Source of the DNA: Melastoma dodecandrum
Taxonomy: Eukaryota > Streptophyta > Magnoliopsida > Myrtales > Melastomataceae
Assembly: GCA_029817715.1 (NCBI GenBank)
Contig: JARUPY010000341.1
Location: 1 to 64,000 of the forward strand
Reading direction: 5' to 3'
Length of the DNA stretch: 64,000 nt
A model generated the notes under the pieces. That model worked only from the letters and a program-made list of their open reading frames with translations. It was not told the origin of the DNA and searched no databases. A program made the position numbers and the translations under genes. Shown piece after piece: positions 1 to 11,401 of the stretch; within the stretch, counting starts at the first letter, position 1, and the number at the start of each line of letters is the position of its first letter.

Positions 1-1935
1 AAGAGTCGATTCCGCCGCATACAAGGCTCCTACGACCCCCGCGTCTCCTCTTCTCTTTTTCGCCAGCCAGCTTTCTTACTTCCAGATTCATGCATTATTA
101 CAAAGGTGTGGGCCATAAGAACAACACGTTTCGCTAACCCCAGACAACATTCGGTTATTTAATCAACCCGTTGTTCCAGGAGAGTCTTTTCGGCGATTTC
201 CCAGCTTCTCCTTGAACGGTGTTCACATGGAAGCTTCAGCTGTTACAGGAAATCTGTCACCCCAGCCACGCGAAAACAAGGTCTATGAAAGATACGAGTT
301 ATCAGGGGCCTAATTGCATCCCTCGTACGGTTTACCGTACCTCTTCGACGGCTTTGGCCCTTGAGAGAAACTTCCGCAGTTTTCAAAGATTTCATTTCTC
401 CCAGAGCCAATTCCCCAGTTTCTCTATCCCTGTCTCGTGAATGCACGTCAAGCCTTTGTAAGAACCTTGGGCGAAAGCTAAACATTAATCCTATCCCGGC
501 ATAAAAAACACCTCGGCCTGCTCACACCTGGAGCATGCTTCTGCAATCGGTCGAGCCTCCTTGCACAACCGGGTCCGAACTACGATCCACGCTCCGTCCC
601 GAGCTCATCCTTGTCATTGCCTGTTCCCTGCCTGGCGGATCAGGCACTTTCCAAAATATTGACTAGTGGGTGAGGGAAAGTAATATAATCCAGACAACCT
701 CGGCAGGACATCGTTCCGAAAAAATGGGGAGCGAGTTCCCCGGGTTTATATCCTATACCCAAAATCCCAATAAGAAAAGGGAAGTGGGAAAGTGATCAGA
801 TTACCGACATTCGAAGGAAAAGCCATTTTAGGCCAAATCATATGCCGGCGGAGCGGGCTTGCATTCCTCCCCTCAACCGTTGCAACTCAGCTTTCGAGTA
901 TTTTAGTTCGTGATTTGACAAGCAGAAAATTACTCTTAAGCAATTGGTTTTGAGATTAACCAAGGACCAGACAGACACATACATACAACCCTTTTCCACT
1001 TGTTACATTATCAGTTACCAAATACGTCTTATAATTATAAGAATTGATCAATCTCCCCTTTCCTAAAAGGAGTAGCCAACACCGCAAGTTTTGGGTTGGC
1101 TAAGTTTGAGGCCATAGCCATCATTGGATTGGATTTGTTGACCAAACTGAAGTGGACATTCAAAAGGTCAAAAAAAAAATAACACAATCCTCCTCCTTCC
1201 CTCTCTTACAATTGAGGGTGGCGTATTTCAATCCCATTCCCTTGCCTCCGTTTTGCTTGCCAAGTATATGCCCCCGGATTAATGGCGAAGAAGAAAAGGA
1301 GGAGAAAGCAATATCAAAAACCATTCTTTCAATGACATTTGGCATCATTTCATTCATTCATTCTACTGCTATTATTGTATGATCCCTAATGGAAGAAGAT
1401 TCACCAAATGTCACCTAAGAAAAAGGACCCAAGTAAAAATATCTAAATTCTTTTTTTTTTAGGTAAAGGATGTTTGGTAGAATCATAGAATCTGAATTGG
1501 GTTCTTTTGTTTTCTTTTCTTGGGTAGGTGGGGGAGTGAGGGAGGACAATGATGTTTTTTAGTAGGTAATCTACATAGTGTTAGAATCTAAACCTAACCC
1601 AAAACCAACAAAGCTTATCCTATCTATATGGAATACGTATCTCCAACTAAACCAAGGGAAATGTATTGAAAGAGCTTCATATAATATGGTCGGTACGTGT
1701 CTAACAAACTCCCATTCATCATCCAAAAGCCCTAACATTTGGGACAACCTCAAACTTGGGTTGGGCCAATTTGGTTGGTTTTTAGGGCCTTTGTATTAGG
1801 GATGTCTTCCGTCGATTGTACATCGGATCAGATCAACAGATGGAATAATGGAAAATCCTATTCATTGGGGAAAGAATCACGTGGTAATCATTTTTCTTTT
1901 TTTCGAGTTTTCCCCTTCTTCACTTTTGGATCGAT
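1..1935. other. Intergenic sequence, no gene recognised
   Basis: Several short open frames (60-80 codons) on both strands resemble no family I know and lack a convincing start context. The stretch holds short A/T runs and no tRNA, rRNA or clear transposon end. It could include the distal promoter of the gene at about 2 kb. Confidence 0.5.
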
Positions 1936-1974
1936 GTGTTTGACCAACCCCCTAATGACACAATAGGTCAAGTT

Positions 1975-2397
1975 ATGCCATTCCTAACTCACCAATCTTC
2001 CCTTTTTTGTCCTTCGTCACACATTACGTGCATTGCATACATCCCCATTAACAGCAGCACCCCTTTCCTTTCTCTGCCTTCCATCCCTTCATTCCTCTCC
2101 TGTGATGGGCCCTCGACGTCCCCATCCCAGCTCTCGCAACACGAGCTCCCTTTAACGGCAGTGCTTGCCGGGATATTCGTCTTGTCGCTGGTATTATACG
2201 TGGCCCCGAGGCTCGTCGACGTGTTCGCGTACTTCGGGCCTCTGTTTGTGTCGACGGCCGTGTTCGTGGTCGCAGTGGTGGCTTTCACCAGCATCTCTCA
2301 GGTGCCGTACGACCCCAGCGGGAGAAAAGGCAGGCGAAGGGAATATTCGAGTATGTCGCCGGTCCACCGGGTTTCGGAGAAGGGCCGTGGTGATTAG
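1975..2397 (+). CDS. Small hypothetical membrane protein
   Basis: I do not recognise this gene. The open frame has two hydrophobic stretches, one starting near LPLTAVLAG and one near YFGPLFVSTA, separated by a short charged turn (RLVDV). A basic, serine-rich tail (GRKGRRREYSS) follows. This looks like a two-helix membrane protein with both ends on the same side. The start is uncertain: an in-frame ATG exists at 1936 and another at 1975, but the first 50 or so residues are low-complexity and could be 5' leader. A tempting ATG at 2105 is in a different frame. GC content rises sharply over 2100-2400 compared with the flanks, as expected for coding sequence. Function unknown. Confidence 0.4.
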   Translation: MPFLTHQSSLFCPSSHITCIAYIPINSSTPFLSLPSIPSFLSCDGPSTSPSQLSQHELPLTAVLAGIFVLSLVLYVAPRLVDVFAYFGPLFVSTAVFVVAVVAFTSISQVPYDPSGRKGRRREYSSMSPVHRVSEKGRGD

Positions 2398-3057
2398 GGT
2401 TTTATGTCGCGGGTAATATGTTTGTAAGTATGTGATAAGAATATTACTTCCTTTGATGGAAAACGTAATGAGATGAGTAAATACTTCTTACAAACCAAAG
2501 AGAGCATGCTATCTATCCATTAGGCGTGTTGAAACATAGAAACATGTTCGAAGTATATGAGATAAAGTAGAATCGAGAGTTTTGTTTCACGAAATAGAAT
2601 TGAAAGTTATTTAAGTATTATCCTTAAATTATTGTTTGAAAAGTCGATTTAAAATTAGTGTTTAAAATATCGATTTCGATTAAAAAAATTAAGAAAATAT
2701 TTCATTTTTGAAAAGTTCGGTGTTTCGTAATTTTCCTATTATTCTTCAACAAAATCCGCGTTTAAAACACCGATTAAAAGTATCAATTAAGAAATTTTGA
2801 AATTAAACATTTAGTAAACTAGTACGAAACCGCTATTAAATAACAAAACTAGACCAATTGGATAAAAAACTAATAGAAAAGAGACGTGATCCCATTTGCC
2901 AAAGAAATGGGCTTTTGCCTGTAAGAAAAGCCTCGCGAGAAGCAAGAACAAGAGCCTGAACTATGTTAGCAAAATCCGACCGGACACAATTCCTTTCGTA
3001 AATTCATTTCTTCCCTACCGAAGCTTCAAAAATTATATATTTTTATTTATTTATTTA
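2398..3057. other. AT-rich intergenic region and ADA2 promoter
   Basis: Nothing coding is visible. The stretch is AT-rich with a TTTA run at about 3040-3060 just before the GC-richer leader of the next gene. It presumably contains the core promoter of the ADA2 gene. Confidence 0.4.
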
Positions 3058-3373
3058 TTACCCCTCTTTTGAGGAATTGTTGGCAGCACTTCTTCTCCTT
3101 GAAGTTCCGAGCATTCGTCCGCGTGATCCTAATTGGAGCACCGGGCGTTCGGAGTCATCACGGGTAATTGGGATTCCTGGGTGGGTTACTTTCAGACGAG
3201 GGAGTATTGGGTTCTGGTAAAGTTGCGATCTTTGGCCTGGTTGAAGTGGGCAAAGCTCCTCTTTTTCTGCCTCGGTACACCATTGTGGGTGGGGGACGGG
3301 AGGGGATCGGAATTGGAGCTCACGAGTGCTCGGACCTAGGCGTTGGAAGCTGAAGGCAGCTCCTCCTTGAGAC

Positions 3374-6300
3374 ATGGTCGGTCTCGGGGGAACTTCCACT
3401 CCAATGACGAGGATCCCACTCAGAGGTTTGAGCTCGTTCCTCCGGTTTTTTTTTATTGGGGGGGGGGGGCGGGTTGATGCTTTATAGGCTCGTTGATCGT
3501 GGATTCGTTTAGCGTACCATACTGACTTGGTTTTCTTTGTTTTGATTCGTGTCCTCTTGAAGAATTCTGTTGTTTGTTAGTTAACGGACTGTTGAGGCCG
3601 GGATGGCGTGCTTTGGTACTTCTGAGATTTTCTTTGGTTTCCAAAGTTTTTTCATTTTCACCCGACATTAGTTTTTCTAACCGATTGTTTATGAAGATCA
3701 GAAATGACTACATGGCTGATATAGCAAAATAAGATAATCGATAGGCAATAAGAACTGAGAAAATGGGGCATTCTCCGGGGTCAAAACGAGGCCCTTGGAT
3801 TGGAGTAAGAAATAGGAGAGGTTTCTGATAGTGTCAAAAAGATAGTGAAAGGTTCAGATCGGATAGAAACTGTTTGGTGCCAGAAAAGTTCTCCTTTGCA
3901 AGTACTGGTTCTTGTATGGGGTATTTGATTGACCAGGCCTAGCTACTTGTCTTCAAGATTCGAGAGAAATTGTAGATCACTGATCATTCGATCAGAACAG
4001 AAGGTAATAACCATTGGTAATGGTGTAACTGATTGATTTCCATTCTTGGTTCCCCAATTTTGACATTCTTTCTTTGGTTCTAGGTGTTTTTTAGGGCCTC
4101 AGCTTTTTTCAATTTAATTTTGCTAAATCTTATGAGCAAGTTATTCTGTGATTGTGACTCTGCAGATCGAGGCGAAAGAAGAATTCTTCAAGCGGAGAAA
4201 ACTCGGATTCTGGTGCTGGAGGTGAATATCCTTGCAGCTGAAATTAGGAAATTTTCGTTTTGAGATTGGATAATCGTTTGATATTTTTTCCCTCAAGACA
4301 TTTCATTATGTCTCCAATATTTGAAGCCCTTTTGTTCCATCAAGTCAAAGACAATACGGCAGGGACTTTTTATGCACAATTTGTTGATGCCAAAGCTTCC
4401 TTGTTGACTGAATAAAAGAAATGATCTTTAGAAACAACAAGGAAATTACTCTCATGCGCATCTGGTTGTGACATTCTAAAAGTTAAGATGAATTGGGTTC
4501 ATGTCAAGGGCTTTACAGTTTATAGATTTCACCTATGCATGACATTTTTTTTGAATCATCACAATCACATTTCCTTTGATTATTGTTTTGCTTTTCCTGC
4601 CTTGGGGCACAGGGGGTTGGGTGTTCTTGTTGTTGGCCAACAAGGTAACTGCCATTAATACGGAGCAATCCCTGATATTGTTGGTTGCCAGTCAGAACTG
4701 TCGTTTAAATTTTGGTTCTTTGTGGTTCAGGTCAAGGAACTGGTGATGGAAAAAAGGCTCTATACCACTGTAACTACTGTAATAAAGATATATCAGGGAA
4801 GATTCGAATTAAGTGTGCTGTTTGCCCTGATTTCGATCTCTGCATAGAGTGCTTCTCTGTGGGAGCTGAGGTGGTACCTCATAAAAGCAATCACCCATAC
4901 AGAGTCATGGTTGGTTTTATCTGCCAAATGCTTCCTGAACACATCTGGTTTTAGTTGAAATTGGACGGGAGTGCTCTGGATGTGGATTGATAGTTACATT
5001 TCATGAAACAGGACAATTTGTCATTCCCATTATTCTGTGCCGAATGGAATGCCGATGACGAAATATTACTTCTTGAGGTAATCTCTCTAAATATATGTCA
5101 GTATAGGGTTCCAAGTTCAAGTTATTGATTTAGAGTTTCAATGGAAAAATCTTCCATGGGCTAAGGGAATCGAAATGTATGGATTGGGAAATTGGGCTGA
5201 AGTTGCTGAACATGTTGGAACAAAGAGTAAAGAACAGTGCATTGATCACTTTACCGAAGTGTACATGAACTCTCCACTCTTTCCCCTTCCTGTAAGGAAT
5301 TCCTCCGTGATTAGCTTCATTTATTTGTTGAAAGTTTGATCTATTTGACAGCAATTAAATCAATGTTTTGATATTTTTTATTGATAGGACATGTCTCATG
5401 TGGTTGGGAAGAATCGCAAGGAGCTTCTTGCCATGGCTAAAGGGCATGGAGAAGAAAAGAAAGGTTAATTATATTTGTTTCACATTGTTGAATCAATTCT
5501 AGGAATTCTCCAGAATTATCTGTGGTAAATGGATTACTCAATTAATGACATCAGAAGTATTCTTCTGTTCTGTCTGCTTTTTCTTGGTCGCTGCCCAAGG
5601 AAATGTTTTGCTAGGACTGTGTTTCCTCTGATTATGGACCAGTCTCTTGGTCTGTTCGTTTTCTTCCATGCCATCGTTTACACCTGGTTTTGTCCATTGT
5701 TCAGACTTGTCGTTTGTGTTTACAGAACACTGATAAGTCTGCATCCTAGACAGAGTAGAACTTTATAGGTTGATTTTCTGAATACGCTCGTATGTTTCAT
5801 GCTTATTATTGTGGACAGGACTTTCCATTCTCAATGATATTCCTGTAAAGGAAGAATCTCCATTCCCTCCTGCCAGAGTGAAGTACGTATTTTATTGTTT
5901 TTTATTTTCATTTCTTCACGTGCTTTCTCAATTTTCTGTTTATCTGTTTCCCCCTTCAATTGTTTTATTATGTTTACAGAGTTGAAGACTCATATAAGAA
6001 TGGCCCTTCTGGTCGTTTGACATCTGCGATAAAAGCAGGTGAGGTGATTGCTTTCTGGTTGAGGGAATTTCAGGCATTCTCCTTGACCTAGTTCCCTGTG
6101 CTTTCTTCCCTATTCAGACACCGATTCTGGGAGTGCATCTTGTCGTAGCACAAATAATCCTGCTACAGGAGCTGGTGCTAATACCATATCAAACCTGGCT
6201 CATGCTAGCAATGGTGGAGTTGGTGGCGTAAAATCAGATGGTAAAATTATTAGATTGAGTCGTGTTTGTCATATCGAGTTTTACTTTACGATTGATTTGT

Positions 6301-7730
6301 GCAATCTATTGCAGTTGCATTCTTTGTAATGCTGTGCTGTTATCTGATTAATTTTCTGCACTGTAAACATAGAAGTGCTTGCTTACATTTACCCCACAAT
6401 TTCTTAGATTGGTTATAAATTTTGGGATAAACTTATGGGATTTTATTTCGTACAGGTTCTCAGTTCAGCAATAGTGTCAATGGGATGATTCCTCGAAGAT
6501 TTGGGGAGAAAGGCCCTACTCTGATTGAGACTAGTGGTTTTAACCCCAAAAGACAGGAGTTTGATACTGAATATGATAATGATGCCGAGCAGCTACTGGC
6601 AGAGATGGAATTCAAAGATACTGACACGGAAGAAGAGCGTGAGCTGAAATTGCGGATTCTTCATTTCTATTCTAAAAGGTAATTCAGCATCTTTGGTGTG
6701 AGGTGGAATTGAGATGAATTGTGGAAGGCATGGTGCCTCTGGTTGCATCTAATATTGGTACTTGACACAGGTTGGATGAGAGGAAAAGCAAAAAGGATTT
6801 CATTCTAGAAAGAAATTTGCTATATCTTTCTCCCTTTGAGCAAACCTTATCAGCTGAAGAGAGAGCACTTTACCTTCGGTATGACGTGTTCATGAGGTTA
6901 CACTCTAAAGAAGAACATGAAAGCCTGCTCCAAACAGTTGTTGCCGAGCATAGAATTCTAAAGAAGATTCAAGAACTCCAGGTACTGCCCGCACCGTTAT
7001 GGTTCATTTCTCAAAAGTGGGGTACTTGTCTTCAAAATCCTTGAAGTATTGACACTTCACTTGATTGGCGTTTCTTTTTCTCTTGGTCTTGCATGCAGTT
7101 GCTTTCATGCGACTGATTCATTTACTGTACAGAAGCCTCACAAGTGTATTGTCGGTCATTGTCATCCCTGATCATCTTCTGCAGGAAGCTCGTGCCGCTG
7201 GCTGTCGAACGTCATCCGAGGCAGAAATATATTCCGAAAGTAAAAGGAGAAGAGAAGCCGAAGAAGTCATTCCCAGATCAAAAGAAAGCTCACAGGCCAG
7301 CCTGAGCAGCCAAGTGGCATTTGCAGGATCTGATTCTGTTGGAAAGGACTCCAGAGCTGCAGGGAATACTTCATTGAACGCTCTCAATGACCCTGACGTG
7401 ATGAAATACGATAGTTCGGATTTACTTTCCGAAAATGTTAGTTCCTTGCTTCTTTTACATCATCCCATTGAACTCTGTTTGTATTGGGTAATATTTTGCT
7501 TTCATTCTTTTAACTAATTTATTATTGACGTCAAGCAGGAGAAGAGATTATGCTTAGAGCTCAGGTTACCACCACCAATATACCTGAGGATGCAGCAGAT
7601 CATGTCGGTGGAGATTTTTAGCGGCAACATCTCAAAGAAGGCTGACGCCCACCATTTGTTCCAGCTGGAATCTGGTAAAATCGACAGAATTTATGATGTC
7701 CTGGTGAAGAAGGGCATTGCCCGGCCTTGA
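3374..7730 (+). CDS. ADA2: Transcriptional adaptor ADA2 (SAGA/GCN5 complex)
   Basis: ADA2 bridges the histone acetyltransferase GCN5 to the SAGA complex in the nucleus. Thirteen exons can be traced: 3374-3425, 4166-4221, 4731-4909, 5012-5077, 5166-5291, 5388-5463, 5819-5882, 5980-6038, 6118-6240, 6456-6678, 6771-6981, 7185-7436 and 7539-7730. The order is a ZZ zinc finger (CNYCNKDISGKIRIKC...CPDFDLCIEC) in exon 3; a SANT/Myb repeat (exons 4-5, GIEMYGLGNWAEVAEHVGTK); the conserved central ADA2 region (FDTEYDNDAEQLLAEMEF, exon 10); and a C-terminal SWIRM domain ending in DVLVKKGIARP. About 559 residues, in the family range. ODDITY: the expected N-terminus (MGRSRGNF) is out of frame by one base; the sequence reads ATGGTCGG where ATGGGTCGG is expected. 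No other in-frame ATG lies nearby. This could be an assembly error or a real null allele. The rest of the gene is clean. Confidence 0.93.
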
Positions 7731-8199
7731 AAATGGTCTGAGTTGCAAGTTAACAAGATTAATTCCCCGTTTGACCTTTGAGAATACAGCAGTTGTACCC
7801 TTGCCTATAGAAAAGGTAGTTGTCCATTGTACATGTAATTCTCGGAATGAGTTACAGAACCTGAGGAGCTTTTTGAGTTTAAATGTCCTTGGTCCGAAGA
7901 CCGAACCAAGTTGCAACGGCATAAAATTCAGGAAAACCAAAATGGCTATGCAATTATTTCATTCACTTTGGAAAGATGGAAATTCTTGTCTGAACAAGCT
8001 TGCTGTTCGATAGGCTCTGCTCGCTAATGCTGTGACGGAAAACTTACAGATATGCGAGAGATCATCTAATGTTGTGTGCTGTCATGGGGATCGTGAGATC
8101 ATTCTCGTTAAGATCATCTAATGGCGAGTGGCTGTTCTTAATTCTAACAGGCGAAGCAACAACATCATCATTAATATTGCAAGTGGCTGTTCTGAATTC
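7731..8199 (+). other. ADA2 3' untranslated region and convergent spacer
   Basis: No frame with recognisable similarity. A short direct repeat (AGTGGCTGTTCT followed by T/G and AATTCT) occurs near 8128 and 8180. The region separates two convergent genes and probably holds both polyadenylation regions. Confidence 0.4.
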
Positions 8200-8565
8200 T
8201 TAAAGATGAAGAGAAGTGTCAACACCATCATCAATGTAATAGCTTTCTGCAGATGAGTCAGAGGCACGCCGTTTCTTCCTTGATGTAAATTCCTCCGATC
8301 GGGAGCAGTGGGACTTGTCGCTCAGATTGTCCGGCCGCAGGGAGAGAGACAGAGATTGCGATGAAGAAACGGCATGGTTTCGGAATGTATGTGGCTCTTT
8401 TGCAAGTGTAGTGTGAACATCCACGTTGTCCTGTCTTTTCCTGGACGAGTCCAACGATTCTCTTTCAACCCTTGTCTCCCTGAGCTTCTGCAGTTTTCTG
8501 AATCTCTCCTGCAACAAGGCAATGGAAGAATGAGCAAGGATGGGGACGTTCCTCTCCTTCGTCAT
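8200..8565 (-). CDS. Conserved uncharacterised plant protein
   Basis: A 121-residue protein, function unknown. It opens with MTKERNVPILAHSS and a charged helix (IALLQERFRKLQKLRETRVERE) likely to form a short coiled coil. A polar Ser/Arg-rich middle includes a possible nuclear localisation signal (SRKKRRA), and it ends in VDTSLHL. From memory, small plant proteins share the ALLQERFRxLQ helix and the DTSLHL end, which supports a real gene. I chose the ATG at 8563-8565 because it opens the conserved block; the frame also has an upstream ATG at 8677-8679, which would add 38 non-conserved residues. It lies tail-to-tail with ADA2. Confidence 0.55.
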   Translation of the reverse strand: MTKERNVPILAHSSIALLQERFRKLQKLRETRVERESLDSSRKRQDNVDVHTTLAKEPHTFRNHAVSSSQSLSLSLRPDNLSDKSHCSRSEEFTSRKKRRASDSSAESYYIDDGVDTSLHL

Positions 8566-9778
8566 CCGGCTTGAATAACCAACCCACTTCAGACTACTAA
8601 CTGGTGACTGAACTGGTGAGAGTGAGTTTTGGCAAGAGGTGATATGAGCACGCAATTGGATATATGGCACACAAAACATGTAAGCTAGCGATTGTCCTTA
8701 ATGTCAACTCGGGTGTATGTCGGGCATTCGGCTCGAGAGAAAAAAACATGAGAATGAGATGACTTCGGTTTTGTAAAGGAGCGTAGAATCGCGCAGGCAA
8801 GGAGAATGATCCACCCCACAAAGTTCCAAGGATTTTTGGTCCTTTGAATTGCAAAGGGACGTTTTTGTTGGTAGGAGTAAAAATTGCAGGGGAGTTTTTG
8901 AGGTAGTGTCTGTTTGTCTCATCTTCATCAACAGAAAGACAGACTCCTCTGATTTTAATGTTGAGGACAAATAGAAAAATTACATCCTCGGGCACAACCC
9001 TCGTTTGTTTTTCCCCCGAGGGCTTGTCCGAAAGTTGCTGGACTATAGTGTGATTGCAGCATCTGGAAATGGAAGGTTGTCCTTTCTTTACTTCTCCTGT
9101 GCCGGGTTATTTGCGATATATTCTGACATTCGGCTGGAGAATATGAAGTTTCTCGGTCGGCATGTATACCGAGCCATGACAAGGAGATGAAGCCGAGTAT
9201 TTGTGGAACAAAATAACAATCAAACCGACTTTGGCAATGTTTCCAATGTTTTTCGTTGACCCGAGAGGTTGTCTATTGGTTGTTCCATTGCGTAAGGTTA
9301 ATACAGCTATGCCGCCTTGACCTGCCGCCCCAGAAAGGGAATATTTTTAGCCTTGATTCAGAAGTCCGGCATTGGACGTCAATCTATTTGTCACATTCAA
9401 CGTGAACTTGTGCTGTTTTGCATGGTCCATTTCTGCCATGACTACAAAGGCTTCTGCCGGAGGATGAGTCACTTGTACGAACATCCGATATGATTACCTG
9501 CTGTGTATCCTTTCGGTGCATACTTCTGAATAAACGAAGCTGTCTAGTTGTCCTGAAGCTGTGGAATGGTGTAACTCAAGCTTATGAGCAGAAAGCAGGA
9601 TGAAACATATCTGTGCATACAATAATAAACATTGTTGGCAATCTGCATATCGGGTAGATTTACTTTGGTCACTAGAGATATTTTAAGACGCGATTACAGC
9701 ATAAAGCATTTGATCCATGTATTTGCAAACATGTTACGGTCCTCAGAAACATAAATAAGGCAGGGAAATCCGCCACCA
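8566..9778. other. Intergenic region between two minus-strand genes
   Basis: Holds the promoter of the small gene on its left and the 3' flank of the GRAS gene on its right. Open frames here (up to about 130 codons) show no family features and overlap each other on both strands. Nothing else seen. Confidence 0.4.
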
Positions 9779-11401
9779 TCATCTCCAGGCAGAACATGTA
9801 ACCATGGCTCTATTGATCCAACGAAGATAGAGAGCACCATCCCTGTCATCTACCCTATAATTCTCACTGTACTCCCGCAACATTCTACATATGGCATCTG
9901 CAACCGACCTGCTCAGCGGTAGTTGATGAAACCCGGCCATTGTAAGCCTGGATCTCCACTTCCCCAGTAGCTCGTGCCTTTCCACCCTGTCTGCCCCTTC
10001 GCAAGCCACCATGTTCACTATGTCCCGAGCCACGCAGTGCTGCTCTGCACTGATCCTCTTCTTGTCATCTCTCGGCCTAGCAGCATCAATTGACTCAAAC
10101 ATTGCTGTATAGTAATCCAACATCTCGAGGAACCTCGGGATGAACGGGGAAGTGTTGGTGTTCGATTCCTGCTCCAGTAGTGTGACAACCTTGGGCATTA
10201 GGCTTTTAATCAGTCTTAGTATCCTGTCCCGATGATTCTCTGTACTCATGCTCTCGTCAGGTACGTGATGCAGAATGTAAGGGAAGTTGACGGCCAACGC
10301 TTCTCCCGGACGAATCCTTAGATGCTGATAGTCTACTTCGGAGCTAGAAACACCAGAATTATGGAATTCGAATGGCACACCACATGATTCAGCTATCTGA
10401 GAGAGACTCTTAGCCACTATTTCTATTCCTCCACCCCTAGCATATGCTGAGTCCGAATCATCGATCCCGGTAATGCAGAGGAATGGTGGCCCGCCAGGCC
10501 TTACAGCAAGGGCTTGAATGAATGGTGCCCACTGGCTTCCCTGTGCAATCTGAAAATCCACTATGTGTACCTTTGATTCATTCTCCATTGCTTCACTGAG
10601 TATGACATTGGCAGAAGTGTACGCAAACTTCCAGTACGGACAGATCTCATACAGGACGTGCATGGAGGATAGTAATTCTGAGCCAGTGGGTTCGTTACAC
10701 TTGAGTTTCCTATAGATCGACTTCCCCGAAGATTCTAACCTAGCTCTGAGCCCCTCGAGCATGTAAGCACCTAGGCGCTGCACTGGATCACCGGTCACCG
10801 ACACCTTCTTCTCCAGGGAATCCATTGAAAATGCCGCTGTTACCATATCACCATCTGAAATCGACCTTGCACAGGTGAAGAGCATCTCCTTCATACTTAA
10901 CTTGGGGACAACTTGCCGAGCAAGGGGAGTAGTATGCTGCACTTCATTGTTGAAGAAACAATTGTGACGCATGTTGCTAAGCTCCGATGATTCGGGCCCG
11001 AGCAAAGAAATTTCCAACTCTCTTATCTTTTGCCTCAATTCATAGCCAAAGTCGGCCCCAGAAGATACACTTGCAGGTGAAATACAGCTGCCGTGAGAGG
11101 TAGGGAACTGATCCAAAACAGAAGACTGAGAGAAGGGATTTGCAGTAGAAATGGTGCTGCCGACAGTTGAAGGGGAGTCGTGGACCATCGGATCAAGGGA
11201 TACCAGGGAAGATTCGAGGGTGAAAAGCTGTTCCTGGTTGGTTTGGAAAGACAAAAAGGTGCTCTCTGGCCCCAAGTCGGGGATCTCTCCGTCATCCATT
11301 GGAGAGAGATCGGACCAGGAAAAATGCTCAATCTTTTGTGCCGGATAGTGGTACAGACCTACGATAGCCGCTGAACTATCGTGTCGCTGATAATCCCACA
11401 T
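9779..11401 (-). CDS. GRAS transcription regulator, PAT1 subfamily
   Basis: An intact, intronless 540-residue GRAS protein. The first ~165 residues are variable and acidic or Ser-rich (SDLSPMDDGEIPDLGPES). The GRAS domain then runs from LKxxLFxCAR-like LSMKEMLFTCARSISDGD (about 169-186), through the first leucine-rich region, VHIVD at about 278-282 followed by FQIAQGSQW, the PFYRE region with ALAVNFPYILHHVPDES, and the SAW motif near the end (WINRAMVTCSAWR). GDPVQRLGAYMLEGLRARL and the VHIVDFQIAQGSQW spelling are typical of the PAT1 branch (PAT1, SCL5, SCL13, SCL21), linked in Arabidopsis to phytochrome A signalling. The short N-terminus fits SCL21/PAT1-like best, but the exact orthologue cannot be set here. 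The start ATG (11399-11401) opens with MWDYQRHDSS; the lack of introns fits the family. Confidence 0.93.
   Translation of the reverse strand: MWDYQRHDSSAAIVGLYHYPAQKIEHFSWSDLSPMDDGEIPDLGPESTFLSFQTNQEQLFTLESSLVSLDPMVHDSPSTVGSTISTANPFSQSSVLDQFPTSHGSCISPASVSSGADFGYELRQKIRELEISLLGPESSELSNMRHNCFFNNEVQHTTPLARQVVPKLSMKEMLFTCARSISDGDMVTAAFSMDSLEKKVSVTGDPVQRLGAYMLEGLRARLESSGKSIYRKLKCNEPTGSELLSSMHVLYEICPYWKFAYTSANVILSEAMENESKVHIVDFQIAQGSQWAPFIQALAVRPGGPPFLCITGIDDSDSAYARGGGIEIVAKSLSQIAESCGVPFEFHNSGVSSSEVDYQHLRIRPGEALAVNFPYILHHVPDESMSTENHRDRILRLIKSLMPKVVTLLEQESNTNTSPFIPRFLEMLDYYTAMFESIDAARPRDDKKRISAEQHCVARDIVNMVACEGADRVERHELLGKWRSRLTMAGFHQLPLSRSVADAICRMLREYSENYRVDDRDGALYLRWINRAMVTCSAWR

Noticed and set aside
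1..485. Frames at 219-440 (+) and 243-485 (-)
   Set aside because: Overlapping antisense frames, no recognised family, no codon-use contrast with the surroundings.
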